Source: Fragilariopsis cylindrus CCMP1102 (lineage: Eukaryota; Bacillariophyta; Bacillariophyceae; Bacillariales; Bacillariaceae). Taken from it: a DNA stretch of 64,000 bases. The translations under genes and the position numbers were made by a program. A model generated the notes under the pieces. The model was given only the letters and a program-made list of their open reading frames with translations. It did no database searches and was not told where the DNA came from. Below, piece by piece: positions 1-12,473 of this stretch. The stretch is taken from NCBI GenBank assembly GCA_900095095.1, contig FMBT01000334.1, positions 186,001 through 250,000 on the forward strand. Reading direction: 5' to 3'. Numbering within the stretch: the stretch's first letter is position 1; each line of letters starts with the position of its first letter.

Positions 1-1
1 A

Positions 2-3000
2 TCGGATGTTCCAATGAATTGTTTAAATGTCCTAGCATTGGAAAGCTTGCTGACTATAATTGAATCGATTTCTCGTCGATGCAAGAATCACAACAACAAC
101 AATCAAAGTGACGGTGCAAGTGCAAGTAGCGCAACAAGTAATAGTGTTGCTGCTGCTGAAGGTGGTCCTCGCCAATCCGAATCATCGGGAAAGAGCAAAG
201 CTCGTTTCTATACACATTCGTCATCTGCCTCTGTGGATTTCGATGATTTAGAAATGTCAGAAGATGACCTTCAAGAAAGAAAACGAAGAAAAGCTGCCTT
301 AGCACGTCTCGCTAAAGTATTCAACACGGATCCATTCTCAAAGGAATGGATCAATCTTGGAATCGAGTTAAAGATATTAGAGGAAACTCCCGAAAGCGTA
401 GCCCTGGCTTTATACACTGCACCGGGATTAGACAAAGATGAATTGGGTACATATATGGGGAAGGGTCCCGTAGATAAATATCCATTCCTGCATGATGTTC
501 GACTAGAATTTGTAAAACATTTTGACTTCTCTAATTGTGGACGATTCGCCTCGGCTCTTCGAGTATTCCTACATAAGTTTCGATTACCGGGAGAAGCTCA
601 ACAGATTGACCGAATCATGGATGCTTTCTCCAAGGAATACTACAAACAACAAGGCAGTAAAACTGTCTTCAAAAATTCTGATTCTGTATTCGTATTGGCT
701 TTTTCCACTATTATGCTAAATACTGATCTGCACAACCCAAATATTAAAAACATGAAAAGAATGACCCGTCAACAGTTCATTCGTAACAATCGAGGAATTA
801 ATGGAGGGGGCGATCTTCCCGAAGCTATGCTTGCTTGGTTATACACAGATATTCGAGAGCAAGAATTGCAGGTTCAACGAGAGATCGGTGAATTCATTAG
901 CCATTCCGATGCCTTAGATGCGGAACACTTCCGTGGAGCGTGGGGAGATATGTTGCGGAAAAACGTTGCTGCTGCTGTATTTACAACCGCAGACGAAGCA
1001 CGTCGAACCATGTTTGAAGCAGGAGTTCACGAGAAAGATATGTTCCTTGTCATATGTAAACCCGCTTTGCGCGCAATTTCAAGTGGTTTCGTTCGATCGT
1101 GGGATGATGGCAACATAGTTTCTGCTCTGAAAGGATTGGAACAAATGGCAAAGATCGCTACATTCTTTGCTTTGGACGATCTATTGAATGAAATTATATC
1201 GTTTTTATTGGTACAAGGACGGGATTACATTGTTGGCTGCGTCGCACTCGAATACGCTGGAATTGAAAGCGGGGCCCCAATTAATCAAGACAGTAATGAT
1301 GATGAAAGTACTATGGCCTCGATGAGTATTGTCGATCCCGACTCTCCGATCCCATATGCTCTACTTCGTGTTAGAGAGATCGCTAGGGTGGATACCAAAA
1401 AAACTGATATCAATGGTGCAGCTGCTTATCGGGGACTTCTTGCTCTTAATATGGGATTGAGAATCGTACGAACACTTTTTCCTCGAGTCCGTCAAGCATG
1501 GCCTGAATTAATCGAGGTTTTTGGTTCTCTTCGCGATGCCCGGGCTTTACCCGCGGGTCTATCAGATCTCGATGATTTTGCTGATAGCGATGGTAATGTC
1601 CTTCGCTTGTCTCTTTTTGCACGAAATTCCCAAAAGAGACTCGATGACAACTATCGAATCAAAGCTGGGAAAAAGGGAACTACAAAGCAGGGATGGTTTG
1701 GCGGAAGGCTTTCTGTCTTTGGAAGAGCAAAGGGCAAAGAAGTTGAAGCTGCAGGGAGCAAACACATCATCAATCGAGGACGGCAAAAATCTCGCCAAAT
1801 GCCAAGATTTTGTTACAAATAGCTGAATGGACAGAGATTGAAAAGTTTATGGTTCTCGGTCCTCATCTGCGAACACAACTAGTAAAACAAAGTCTAAAAG
1901 GATTATGGATTCCATTGATGAAATTCCCATGAAACCGTCCCCTACGTATGAGCAACACCACGCATTCGCTCTAGAACTTGCAGCACGAACTCTATTGGAG
2001 TCAAACGAGGAGCGAGCGCAAGAACTATTCCCCTCTTTCTGACTAAATTCCATTCAATCGCACAGAAATTGAGTAAATTGGAAAGACCTGTTCCAGTACC
2101 ATTTCTGGTGGAAAGAGTTGTTGTGACAATCCTGAGATCGAGTATTCACCTATACAAGATGCCACAGTAAGTCGTCTATTTTTCCATGTGTATATGTATG
2201 TGACCTGCAACACTGTGAAGTCTCAAACTAACACGAATTTGAATGCATTCACTGTTTTGTTTCTTCATTCTCTTCAATTTCCTCAGATGCGTCAACAACT
2301 TCGAACATCTCTCTCCTTAATATTGTCATTCCCCAAGCCCTTTCTTGGTCATATTGCTGATCGTACAGCATGTGGTATGGCTATCATCTGGCGCTCATCA
2401 TTCTTTTTCTTCAATGCGCCGAAGGATTTGAAGTTCATCGGCGATATCTTTAACACTCTTGCAAGTTTTCAACTTGGACGAGGACTGATCTTCGATGGTA
2501 TCGCATCTACTATTGAGTTCACACTCCCGGATTCATCAATTACAATATATTAGAATACGAAGAAAAGGTGCAGGAAACGACGACACTTTCCATACCTGCC
2601 TGTGTTACCATACAGCAAGTTTTATTTATGTATATTACGGTTCATACGAAACGGACTATTCACTAGCTGTCCCAGCAATGGTCTGCGTTGAGAAAGTATA
2701 TAAGCACATAGTCCAGCTCATGCTCATCAACAAAAAGAATGACCCTAACCGCGATCCCGAAGATTTGCTTCCTCTGTTCCTGATATAGATCTATGGTACA
2801 ATGTATCTGTTGCGTTTTACGGTATGTGTATTAACGTAGACGAAGAAATATCCAAACAGGGGTTGGAAGCCTGTCAACGACATATAATTGTTTCCGATTT
2901 GACCGAAATTCCTGACAATAAATGGACCAATCTTTTCATGTACATGATCCTTAAGCAACCAAAGATTTCGTCAAGCATGTCCCGTATCAATGCATTATCA

Positions 3001-3369
3001 ACTATTGCCCAACTGATGTTGAAGCTCTTTCCGAGTATGACCACAAAAGAAAGCAATTGGAAGGCATTGACCGAGATTACCAAAAAGTTTGTAGTCGTTG
3101 CCGATGAAAATATGGAGAACCGATGTTCTCCGGATATGTTATTTGATTTGACTGCGGCAACAGTAACTCATCTTTCCGACCAATTGGCATCTCCTAAGTT
3201 TTCCAGTGAAAGAAGATATTGTAAATGGGCTAGTGCCTCGTTAGTGAAGGTATTAGAGAAAAATGGAGCAGCTGGAATGAGTAAAGTGTTGCCAAAAAAG
3301 AAGAATGGCGTTAAAGATAATGATGATGGGGGTGATGATAATGATGATGATGATGGGGATGTGATTTGA
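2..3369 (+). CDS. ARF guanine-nucleotide exchange factor, GBF1/GNOM-type Sec7 protein (5' partial, frame-broken)
   Basis: Large ARF-GEF that loads GTP on ARF GTPases for Golgi/ER vesicle formation. The window opens inside the gene: the frame is open from base 2, so the DCB/HUS N-terminus lies upstream. The Sec7 domain covers about residues 95-285 of the visible part; the glutamic finger is in FRLPGEAQ and the motif FAFSTIMLNTDLHNP-like (seen as VLAFSTIMLNTDLHNPN) follows. HDS-type helical repeats come after it, with an Asp-rich C-terminus ending at 3369. From 1745 to about 2800 the frame steps 2-1-3-2, then (after an intron at about 2167-2286) 1-3-2-1. Every step matches one missing base, e.g. 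at CCC (about 1928) and TTT (about 2037). Even the donor reads CA/GTAAGT where CAG/GTAAGT would restore the frame. Family call is firm; whether the gene is intact in the organism is not known. Confidence 0.88.
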
Positions 3370-3914
3370 GAATGAACTTCTAGTCAGTAGTGAATCAGTC
3401 TTATTAATCTCATCATGGGGTCTAATTAAATCCGCGCATTATTTATCAGGTATATTTATTCAATTTGGTCACACACACACACACACACACACTATAGTAA
3501 TATATATAAAGAGCAAATTGTACTATGTTGGCTTCTACATCATACATACTATCAAGTTATTATCATATTGTCTGTGCGTAAAATTTGTTCATTAATGTAC
3601 TAGTACTTGCGTACCTACGGTACATACCTATGGTGCATAACTATGGTGCATACCTCCGTCAAGCCACAAAATTGGAATTTTTCAGGCTTCTCTCGTCATG
3701 CAAACACATCATGACATAGGAACATGATAATACTACTAGTAGTATCTTGTTTCTTGTCGCGATGGAATTCAAGAATTCAAGTTCACCATCATTCTAACTT
3801 ACAGTATATGCTTATCGCAAAAGAAAAGGCGTCGTGCTCGGTCTACATTTATACTAATAGCTACTAGTTGTACAAATTAAAGCTTTTTCTTGGCTGATAT
3901 TTCGGCCTGGTTCA
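3370..3914. other. Intergenic, with a CA microsatellite and a 13-bp triplicate
   Basis: No gene seen between the ARF-GEF stop and the SulP start. It holds a CA dinucleotide run at 3470-3492. At about 3612-3650 there are three head-to-tail copies of a 13-bp unit of the form TAMCTAYGGTRCA. Presumed 3' end of the first gene and promoter of the second. Confidence 0.6.
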
Positions 3915-6900
3915 ATGATGGAATCACTTTCAAACGAGACGCAAACTTTGTTGGGCAATACGCGTGGTTTGGATGAGAAGAAGGATGATGATTATGATGA
4001 TGATGATGATGATGATGATGAAGAAGAAGAAGAAGATCGTGAATTTATCCCAATTAAGGACAAGACATGGTCCTTTAGTCATTCACGTCGTCTTGTAGCA
4101 ACAACTGGAACACACGAAGAGACGTATAGCAAACCACCGGTTGTTACTAAACTACGCGATGGTGTTGACGGTGTTGTCATCGACGAAGATACTACTTCGA
4201 ATAGACAGCAAACGATTAAGAAAAAGGGTGGTCAACATTACATATTTTGTTTAATATATGCTATTGTTAATGTTGTTATTGCTGTTCCTGGTCTTTTTGG
4301 TTATGCAGCTGTTATCTTTAATCATCCTATCTACAGCAATCATATGAATGCATTATCAAAGTGTAAGTTTCAGTTTTTAATTTTACTAGCTTGATTGATG
4401 TTCGTGCAGCGCTCTGCTACAATATGTGCATGATGTATGTACATGTGCAGATCAAATAAATAATACGACATGACATGACAATATTGTACAAACTCAACTG
4501 CTCTGCTCCTTTTTTATCTTATTTTATTCTTATAGTGCTTATATTTTCATCTATGGTGCACCAGTTTGGTTTTTTACTATTTTCTTCTCTTCCCTTTGCG
4601 ATTGGTTGTGTCCAGGATGCTGGTTTGATTTTCCTATCAGATATGGCAAATACAATTGCCAACACTATGATTGATGATGGACATACCGAATCTGAAATAT
4701 TATCCACTGCATTAGCATTACTTTGTTCGGGAACAGCTTTACTAGGATTAGTGTTAGTTCTTATGGGTAAATTTAAACTTGCTGATGCTGTTAGTCTTTT
4801 GCCGATGCCTGTCGTTGGTGGATATTTAGCATATATTGGATACTTTTGTGTTGAAGCTGGTACAGCACTTTGTATTTCACAACCAATGATGAACATAAGA
4901 GATTGGGATCTACTATTTGATTGGTCCAATTTACAATTGGCACTTCCAGGTCTTATAACAGGACTTGTATTGGCGATAACCAGTCGTATCGCTACAAGTT
5001 CAACGACTCTACCACTTGTTATGGTACTAATTCCAGTTCTTTTTTATGTAATTGTTGGGATATGTGGCTCATCAATAGAGGAAGTACGAGAACAAGGCTG
5101 GGTCGGACAAACATCACCAACAGTACCCATATCAGATTTACTTCACATCATTAAATTTGAACAAGTTCGTTGGGATTTGATATCTGAAATAATCCCAACA
5201 TGGTTTGGTATGGTCTTTGTTGTATCCTTTGCATCTTGTCTTGATGTTGCAGCTATTAGTATCGATATGGGAAAGCCCCTCGATACGAATAGGTACGTAT
5301 GTTGTATGTTATGTTGTGAGATCTGAATGCAACAGTTATTCATATTCAGGTGATATGATATGATATGATTTGATATGACATGATGTACACTAGGTATACT
5401 TGATAGGTTCTAACGCATGCAGTGTCTCTTTTCAAAATAATTTATATCTATGTGTTTAGGGAGCTAGCCACTGTAGGAATTTGTAATTTCATGTCCGGTA
5501 AGTTTCTCTCTCTCCTACTCTCTCAAGATATATGTTCTATGTATTGAATTTACGAATCACGATACTGGTAGTTTTCTGACTTGCTTCTACACCTCCCCCC
5601 TCTCGACCAAACAATTTTCATTCAATCACGTATATAGGCATAACCTTGGGGTTTACTGGATCCTATATTTTTTCTCAAACAATCTTCACGTATCGTACTG
5701 GTATTCATGATCGATGCGTCGGATATATGATCATGATCGTATACATGTACATCGTCGCATCTCCGGTCAATATCTTGGAGGTTGCACCGCTTTTCTTCCT
5801 GGGATCAACACTCATTTTCATCGGTTACGATTTAATGTTTGAATGGTTATGGGAAGTTCGTCACCAAGTATTTCTCTCCGAGTACTTCACCGTTTGGTTC
5901 ACATTCGCCTCTATTCACGCTGTTGGGATCAACTTTGGTATTTTGATGGGTATACTCATTGCAATATGTGATCAAGTCTTTACAACTGCCCAATCGACGG
6001 GTCTTAATCGCATAGAAAAACGCTCTCGAGCTGTGTATACTCCAGTTGACGCTAAAATTATCCATGAAAGAGCTTACTGTAGCTTTGCTCCCAAGATTGT
6101 CACCCTAGAAGTAATAGGGAATCTCTTCTTTGGATCATCACTAAGTTTGCTGAATCGAGTGTACGAAGAGATCGGACTTACATCGGACGGGGAAACAAAA
6201 GATTCACCCCAGAACGAGGCTCTCTCAGTTAGAGGGTTAACCATACCTCCAAAGTATGTTGTCCTAGACCTTATGAGAGTTACTCACTTGGATGCATCGG
6301 CTACACGAGGCTGCTTCCTTCAGTTGGCAAAGATGGCGGCCAAAAAGGACATTACTGTTTGTGCTTCAGGATTGAGTCCTCGGATCGAATGGATGTTTCG
6401 TAGTCACGAAGTTGCTTTTGATACTGCGGAAGATGAGGGCAAAGAAAAGGCAGAGCTTCTAGATCCTAGAAAGAGAGTGAGTGATGACGAAGAACACGAA
6501 CGAATATTACTATTCACCACAGCTGCAGAAGCCCTTGAATTTTGTGAATCGCTTCTTCTCCAAGATATCAATGGCGGTACTGCGAAACGTAACAGTTCGT
6601 TTTCTCTTATGTCTCCTATTAATGAGGGCTTCCTCGAAGAAAAATCCCGGGCGCACACCATATCACATGTTCTATCAAATTTCCTTGGAAGTACAAATGA
6701 TCAGGCACATATTTTGGAGAAGCTCATGGATCTACGCTGGCACAAAGAAGTTACCTACAATTCAGGGCAAGTAATATTTCATAAGCGTAGCGATTCCGAT
6801 GCTTTTTTTGTTGTTCTGCATGGGTGTGTTGCTAATAGTACTTCAAGCAATATTCAATCGATGAGGCAGAAACAGTCTGTGGTATCAGGGGCGGGAAAGG

Positions 6901-7160
6901 TTGCTTCAACTCTAGGTACGTCGTCCCATAACCACACTCTTTGGCAGGCGGGTGCAGTATTTGGCTTCAACGACTATTTGCTTGGTCGAAAAAGACTTTT
7001 TGAAACGGTCGCAACAATTGATACAAAGCTTGCTATATTCTCTCGCTCTGGAATGAGTACTCTTTGCACTCAGGACCCTGAACTCTATGCAATGATGCAG
7101 CAGGTATTGTTACGTGCCAGTACCCTCGATTTGGCAAACTGCACCTGTCATGACGTCTAG
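3915..7160 (+). CDS. SulP/SLC26-family transporter with STAS and cyclic-nucleotide-binding-like domains
   Basis: Model: exons 3915-4362, 4536-5292, 5460-5497 and 5638-7160. All junctions are GT-AG and all phases agree (codons split as t/tg, ag/g and g/gc), with no frame break. The product has an acidic N-terminal tail with Asp/Glu runs, then about ten membrane segments of the SulP fold, including the RELATVG-type loop at the tiny third exon. A STAS domain follows (VVLDLMRVTHLDASATRG) and then a C-terminal Crp-like cNMP-binding fold (YNSGQVIFHKRSDSDAFFVV...GAVFGFNDYLL). This architecture is known from fungal vacuolar SulP proteins such as yeast Vsb1 and is frequent in algae. The substrate cannot be read from sequence (sulfate, another anion, or a basic amino acid as for Vsb1). 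Likely in an internal membrane. Confidence 0.88.
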
Positions 7161-7681
7161 ATTTTTATCAACACAAATGGATACTGAGCGAATGTGTTAG
7201 GAGTAAGTCCTAGGTAAAATATCAGAAAATTATAGATGTTTACTCGTGTAGTTTAGTTCAGAGTTCGTAGCTTTTTAAGTGATCAATAGATAGTTGCACT
7301 AGCCTAAAAACCCGCTTACGGTATGATATTAATTGGTGATGCAGATAATATAAAAGAATCGTAAGATTTTTAGTCACCATTGCTCCACCATACTATTAAG
7401 ATCCTACATCAATCAAAATCATTATGAAGAGGAAAAAAAATATGTGGGTGCATCGCAAATTTCCAGTGGTAGTACATGTTAACTTAGCTATATTAATGTT
7501 ACAGATATGAAATAGTGATCTAAAGACTAAGTACGGATACAAAGAAACGGAGTCACCGTAACAAATTCAAATGCCCTAAGGATCGATAGTACATTTATCG
7601 GGCTGCTACTAAATGTAGCCACTGATTGTGATTTCGAAACGTCAAATAGTTTCGGCTTTGAGTAGGATTTGTGAATAAAAA
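7161..7681. other. Convergent intergenic spacer
   Basis: AT-rich spacer between two convergent genes; it should hold both 3' UTRs. No further gene or repeat seen. Confidence 0.5.
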
Positions 7682-8995
7682 TTAGGCCCCCCCGTGCCGT
7701 GATAAGGTAACACCGGCAAGACTGAGATTAGCCACTTCATCAATCGGTGTATGCATCATGATTTCAACATTTGCCATGGATTGCATTAATTTGTCGTGAA
7801 TAAAGTCAGTTTCATCTTTGGGATTGAAAGGTGTGTCTCGCAATGATCCGGGGAGAAAGTCACTTGGTAGTCTTTCCATCAGTAGGAAGAAGTAGAGTCG
7901 ATCCTTTTCTACGGTCGTTAAGGTTGGATCACTGCTCAAGAGAAATAGGAATACTCCTTGAGCTCCCATGTTATCGATATCGAAGTCTCGAAATTCTGTC
8001 TCTGGATTTCTCAAACGACTTTCCATTATTCGATCAGCCTGGTATCCCATGATATCTTCAATGTTAAGAACATCACTTGAGGGATTGATTCTTATCAAAT
8101 TGTTCAGTAAGGTATCATCAGTTTGTTTTGATTTGTTGAATCCAAAAAAACTGTCAGCTCGAAACATACTGGCCTCGTGTTCTTCACAATTGTCGTCAAA
8201 TAATCTATCGATATCTATCCTGATATTTCCACTTTCATCTTCGTAAGTTTGATTACAATCAATTGCCAATTGAATCGGACCATCACGAAGAAATCCTGCA
8301 TCTACGTTATATATTAATTCCATCTTATCAGCCATGTCAAGTAAATCGACGAAGGTACCATTACGATTAAGAAAACCATGATTGGACAATGCATTCACAA
8401 AAGGACATGGACTTCGTTGATCGTTATCGCCAGGAGCAATCCATCGATCCATCGTTGGAATTGTTATATCGAAACAGTTTGTACCAACAGTGAAAGTTTC
8501 TGTATGGGCTTGCGCATCCAGGCCTGCACGATCACCGGATACAACCACCACGTAGTCACCATAGTCTAGTTCGTCTGTGGGGAAGTGAACCTCTCCCCGT
8601 TGTGGCCACCATATACAGTTGTCTCTAGTACCACATGACAACACCCATGACGATAGATATCCTTCCGCAAATCCGGGAAGATTTGTAAAATCAGAAACCC
8701 GATTCTTTGGATATAGTCCTATCCAAATACCTGTCCCTGTTATATTGTCAAATTTTGCAGTGATTAGCTCTCCTTTTCTAAAACATTCTTTGCCAACAGA
8801 AACGTCGGAACCCGTTACGTGTGATACGAAGAAGGTAGTGAAACTAGGAACAATATGATGGATAAAAAGCAACGGATCATGTTTGATTCTTAATGTAATT
8901 CTCCTTGTCTCTGATGACACTTTAGGATAGTGAATGCAGGAAACACAATGAAAGAAGAAAAGTAAGAGTTACGGCATTAAAGTAGTGAAGAACAT
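7682..8995 (-). CDS. Heme-thiolate peroxygenase/chloroperoxidase-like protein with N-terminal beta-sandwich domain
   Basis: Proposed exons on the minus strand: 8995-8973 (ATG, MFFTTLM) and 8843-7682, joined by a 129-base intron (GTAACT...CCTAG), 394 aa. The long reading frame itself has no early ATG, which is why I propose the short first exon; that exon is the least certain part. The N-terminus may be a short signal peptide. Residues of about 20-130 form a Trp/Gly-rich beta domain (GIWIGLYP, SSWVLSCGT, GDYVVVVSGD). The C-terminal half is Peroxidase_2: SPCPFVNALSNHGFLNRNG carries the proximal heme cysteine (about residue 154), and EEHEASMFRADSFFG corresponds to the EHD/EGD motif with E in place of D. 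Further on comes IMESRLRNP. By family, it would use peroxide to oxidise or halogenate organic substrates. Substrate unknown. Confidence 0.72.
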
Positions 8996-9775
8996 TCGTT
9001 TACATGATAGTATCCATTATACAATTATTGTGTAACAATAGTACATGTGTAATAGTCCACTCCTTTAGCGTTAAACCCTATCGCCATAGTACTGTATTAT
9101 GATGAACAGTAATTCCATCAACCAAAACGGATGAAAATCAAACTGTGATAGCATTTGTTAAAGCCCCCAACGTAAAGGAGCGCGCAGCGCGCTGAGAGGT
9201 GCACACTAAGGGTGTTTGATAAACTACATACAAATAGCTTTTTAACCATTGCAGTGTTTTACTAGACGTCTAATGGCTATGGCGAAATAACAAAAATCAA
9301 AACTTATTGAATAAATGACCCCCCCCCCCTCGACAGGCGATTATATCACATCTAAATCAATGAGTTAAATTAACTTCCAGGCCCAAACATTTCGTCGTGT
9401 GGAATCATCAAATCCAGTGTTAGTACGCCCGTGGTCAGTCTCACGTTGCGACACGTGGAAAACCAATCACAGCGACAAACGGCTTGAAGGCAGAGAATCT
9501 AGTACAGTATTTTTCGGCATTGCGCGGTGTAAGCAAACGTTGCTTGTTTGCAACTACAACATCCATCATCAAACAAGAACAGAGACCTGGTCACTCTACT
9601 AACGTACACAATCTTCATTATTTTTGTTTTCTTTAAACCGTAAGACGACGACGAGGGAAAGTTTAAAAAAAAACGAATAGAAAGAATAGAATCGACACAA
9701 GCAGTATAGCTAGGCACTGCATCAAACCCCCAACATTTAAGCAAAATTTAAGCACCCAAACACAACACAAACACA
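8996..9775. other. Divergent promoter region of the peroxygenase-like gene and SEC63
   Basis: No gene seen. It contains a GC palindrome of 15 bp at 9179-9193 (AGCGCGC-A-GCGCGCT), striking in AT-rich surroundings, and a C-run near 9320. Both flanking genes are transcribed away from this region, so it probably carries both promoters. Confidence 0.5.
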
Positions 9776-11980
9776 ATGTTGCAATACGATAATTCTGCAT
9801 TCTATTTTTTTGCCTTGAGTTTTATCACTCTATATTTAATACCATGTAAGTTAGTTAGTCCAAAGTTTTTGTATTGTTGTTTTCGTTTGGTTATTCGTCA
9901 ACAACGGATCAGATCCTTTCAAATAATCTAGAGGATGAGATAAACAACTCCGTCGTCCAAGAAGTTCTTATTTATCTAAGAAAAAAGTAAAATGACCGTC
10001 CACTTTAAAGTTATCGTATATTTTCAACTCTGGTGATGATTTTCTGATTTTTATTTTGCTATTCTCCTCTCTCCCCCTTTTGTTCTTTTTCATTTTTCAG
10101 CTTGGTTTATTATTCTTAATAAGGTCCGGAATGTCGTATTTGTGAATGACGAGGCTATTGGTGCCGTTTCCCGTACCGGTGCCGAAAAGAAAAAGGCGGA
10201 AACAATCAAGAAGGAATCTCATGGTATCTCCTCCCTATTCAATTCAAGAGGATTTGTAATCAATTTCGGTATCACAGTGGCATTAACGATCATCGCAATT
10301 TGGTTGCTGTTTAGTGTCTCGACCGATGGGGAAGTTAATTCATTCGATCCATTTGTGATTTTAGATATTGATTCAGGAGCTGATGCGAAAGTAATTAAAA
10401 AGGCCTACCGGACCTTATCGTTGAAGTACCATCCCGATAAGAATCCTGGTGATCGTGTCTCTGAAGCGAAGTTTATGATGGTGTCTAAGGCCTATGAGGC
10501 ACTCACAGATGAGGCAGCGAAAGACAATTGGGAAAAATTCGGTAATCCGGATGGGAAACAATCACTAGAAGTTAGTATTGGCCTACCTGCTTTTTTGTTA
10601 GACACAAATTACCGCAACTTGGTATTACTTGTTTACCTCATTTTTATGGTGGGTGTCATCCCATGGTGTGTGTACACGTACTATTCGGATTCCTCCAAAT
10701 TCGGTGAAAAGGATATCATGTACGATACGTACTCGTGGTTCCAAAATACCTTAAACGAGCACTCACTTATCAAATGGCTACCGGAAGCGATGGCAGCATC
10801 GGCTGAATTCCGGAAGCACAATGTACCAAAAACTGCACAAGATAAAGCAGCTGTTAGTCAGGTGATGTCATTAGTGAAAACACAAATGCAAAAACCAAAA
10901 ATTAATCACCCTGCAGTGGTGAAGGGTAATGTCTTGCTACACACGCATCTATTACGTAAATCGGAACAGATTGAATCGCCTCAATTAGTCGATGACTTGA
11001 AGCATATGTTGCGATTATCTACATCCTTAAATGATGCTATGATTTCTGTCTGTCAACATTCAGATTATTTACAAACTGCAATGAATTGTATCGAATTTGG
11101 ACAACATGTAACCCAAGCCATGTGGGTTAAAGATTCATCACTATTACAACTCCCTCACTTTACCGACGTAGAGGTAAAACATGCCGAGAAGGGTAAGGGT
11201 AAGGCCACTAACATTCTTGACTATAAAGCATTGGAAAATGACCAAAAGAAGGGTATGGCTGATTTCACTGCTGAACAAAAAAAAGATGTAGTCAATTACT
11301 TAAAAATAATTCCTGATATTACAGTTGAAACGAAAGTATTCGTCGATGACGATGAAGATAGTAATGTCTACGAGGGTGACCTTTGTACCGTCCGTGTTAG
11401 AATCACACGTAACAATTTGGAGAAAGGTGAAAAGGCAGGCTTTATCCATGCACCTCGATTCCCATTCCCCAAACTGGAAGCATGGTGGATTATTCTTGGT
11501 ACGAAGGAGGGTAAAATTATCCACATCGAAAAGGTCGGTGACCCTAGTCGAGTGGTGGAACATAATATCAAATTTTTGGCACCTCGTGTGGGCGATTACG
11601 ACTTTGATCTGTTTGTGAAGTCCAATGCGTACGTAGGACTTGATCAAAGTATGAAGGTCAAATTGACAACGATGGACAATTCAGTCCTAGAGGAATACAA
11701 AGTCCATCCTGATGATGCAGAATTGGATGATGAACCAACATTATTTGAAGAAATGTTGAATGCGAATATTGAAGACGATTCAGACGATGAAGGTGACGAC
11801 GATGATAGTGACTCAGACGACGACGATGATGATGACGACGATAAGAAAACCAGCACTAAGGATGCGATTGCTCCAAAATCGGAGGCCGATATGAAGAAGG
11901 ATCGTTTGAAAAATGCACGTAACCAGGACGATGATGACGATAGTGATGATGATGAGGCAGAAGAAGTCTACGCCGATTAA
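9776..11980 (+). CDS. SEC63: SEC63, ER translocon J-protein
   Basis: Exons 9776-9845 and 10101-11980 (GTAAGT...TTTTTCAG; split codon t/ct), 649 aa. The first exon supplies the true ATG (MLQYDNSAFYFF) and the first membrane helix, which continues over the junction. Order: TM1, TM2 (about residues 75-97), J domain with the HPD tripeptide in KYHPDKNPG (about residue 134), TM3 (VLLVYLIFMVGVIPW), then the Brl (Sec63) domain and a long acidic Asp/Ser tail. This is the standard SEC63 layout. The protein recruits the lumenal Hsp70 BiP to the Sec61 channel and drives protein import into the ER. The acidic tail is the part that in yeast binds Sec62. No frame break. Confidence 0.95.
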
Positions 11981-12473
11981 GATTCTAATTCATTAAACCA
12001 ATTATATGTAGAAGGGGCCCAATTCAATGCATTGAAGAAAAGAAAGAGAAACGAATACTTTGATAGTCTTTATTATTATTTTTACAAGAACACAGAAAAA
12101 AATCATTCTCATACAATTAATAAATAATTGCAATACAATTAGCTGTAATTGAAATAAATAAATAAAACAAACATACACACACTTTTAGATATATATACTC
12201 TGCTCTCCCCTTAACAAGTAGTTGCTAGGCAGATATAAATTAGAACAATTCACACAAATATTACAGTCATGAAAACAGTTTCGCACAAGTAGTGCCGTAG
12301 ATCACGTACAACACTTGACAACTACCAACAAATTTTAAAAAGGGCATGTGTGCTAATAGCTTGGAGATACGATGATTAATTTATGTTTGAATACATATTT
12401 ACAAATAAGTATCACAAATCTATATATTATAAGTCCTCGATTTCTTTATTTTATCTTTCTAATTTAGTTCTTT
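11981..12473. other. Convergent intergenic spacer
   Basis: AT-rich spacer between the 3' ends of SEC63 and the Mpv17-like gene. No gene or notable repeat seen. Confidence 0.5.

Noticed and set aside
2-3369. Programmed frameshifting or pseudogene as explanation of the ARF-GEF frame steps
   Set aside because: Steps are many and not at slippery-site contexts, and similar steps occur in unrelated essential genes in this window, so sequencing error fits better.
11644-11856. Poly-Ser reverse-strand frames opposite Asp-rich tails (also in the Pol I and SMG7-like genes)
   Set aside because: These are antisense readings of GAT/GAC runs, not genes.
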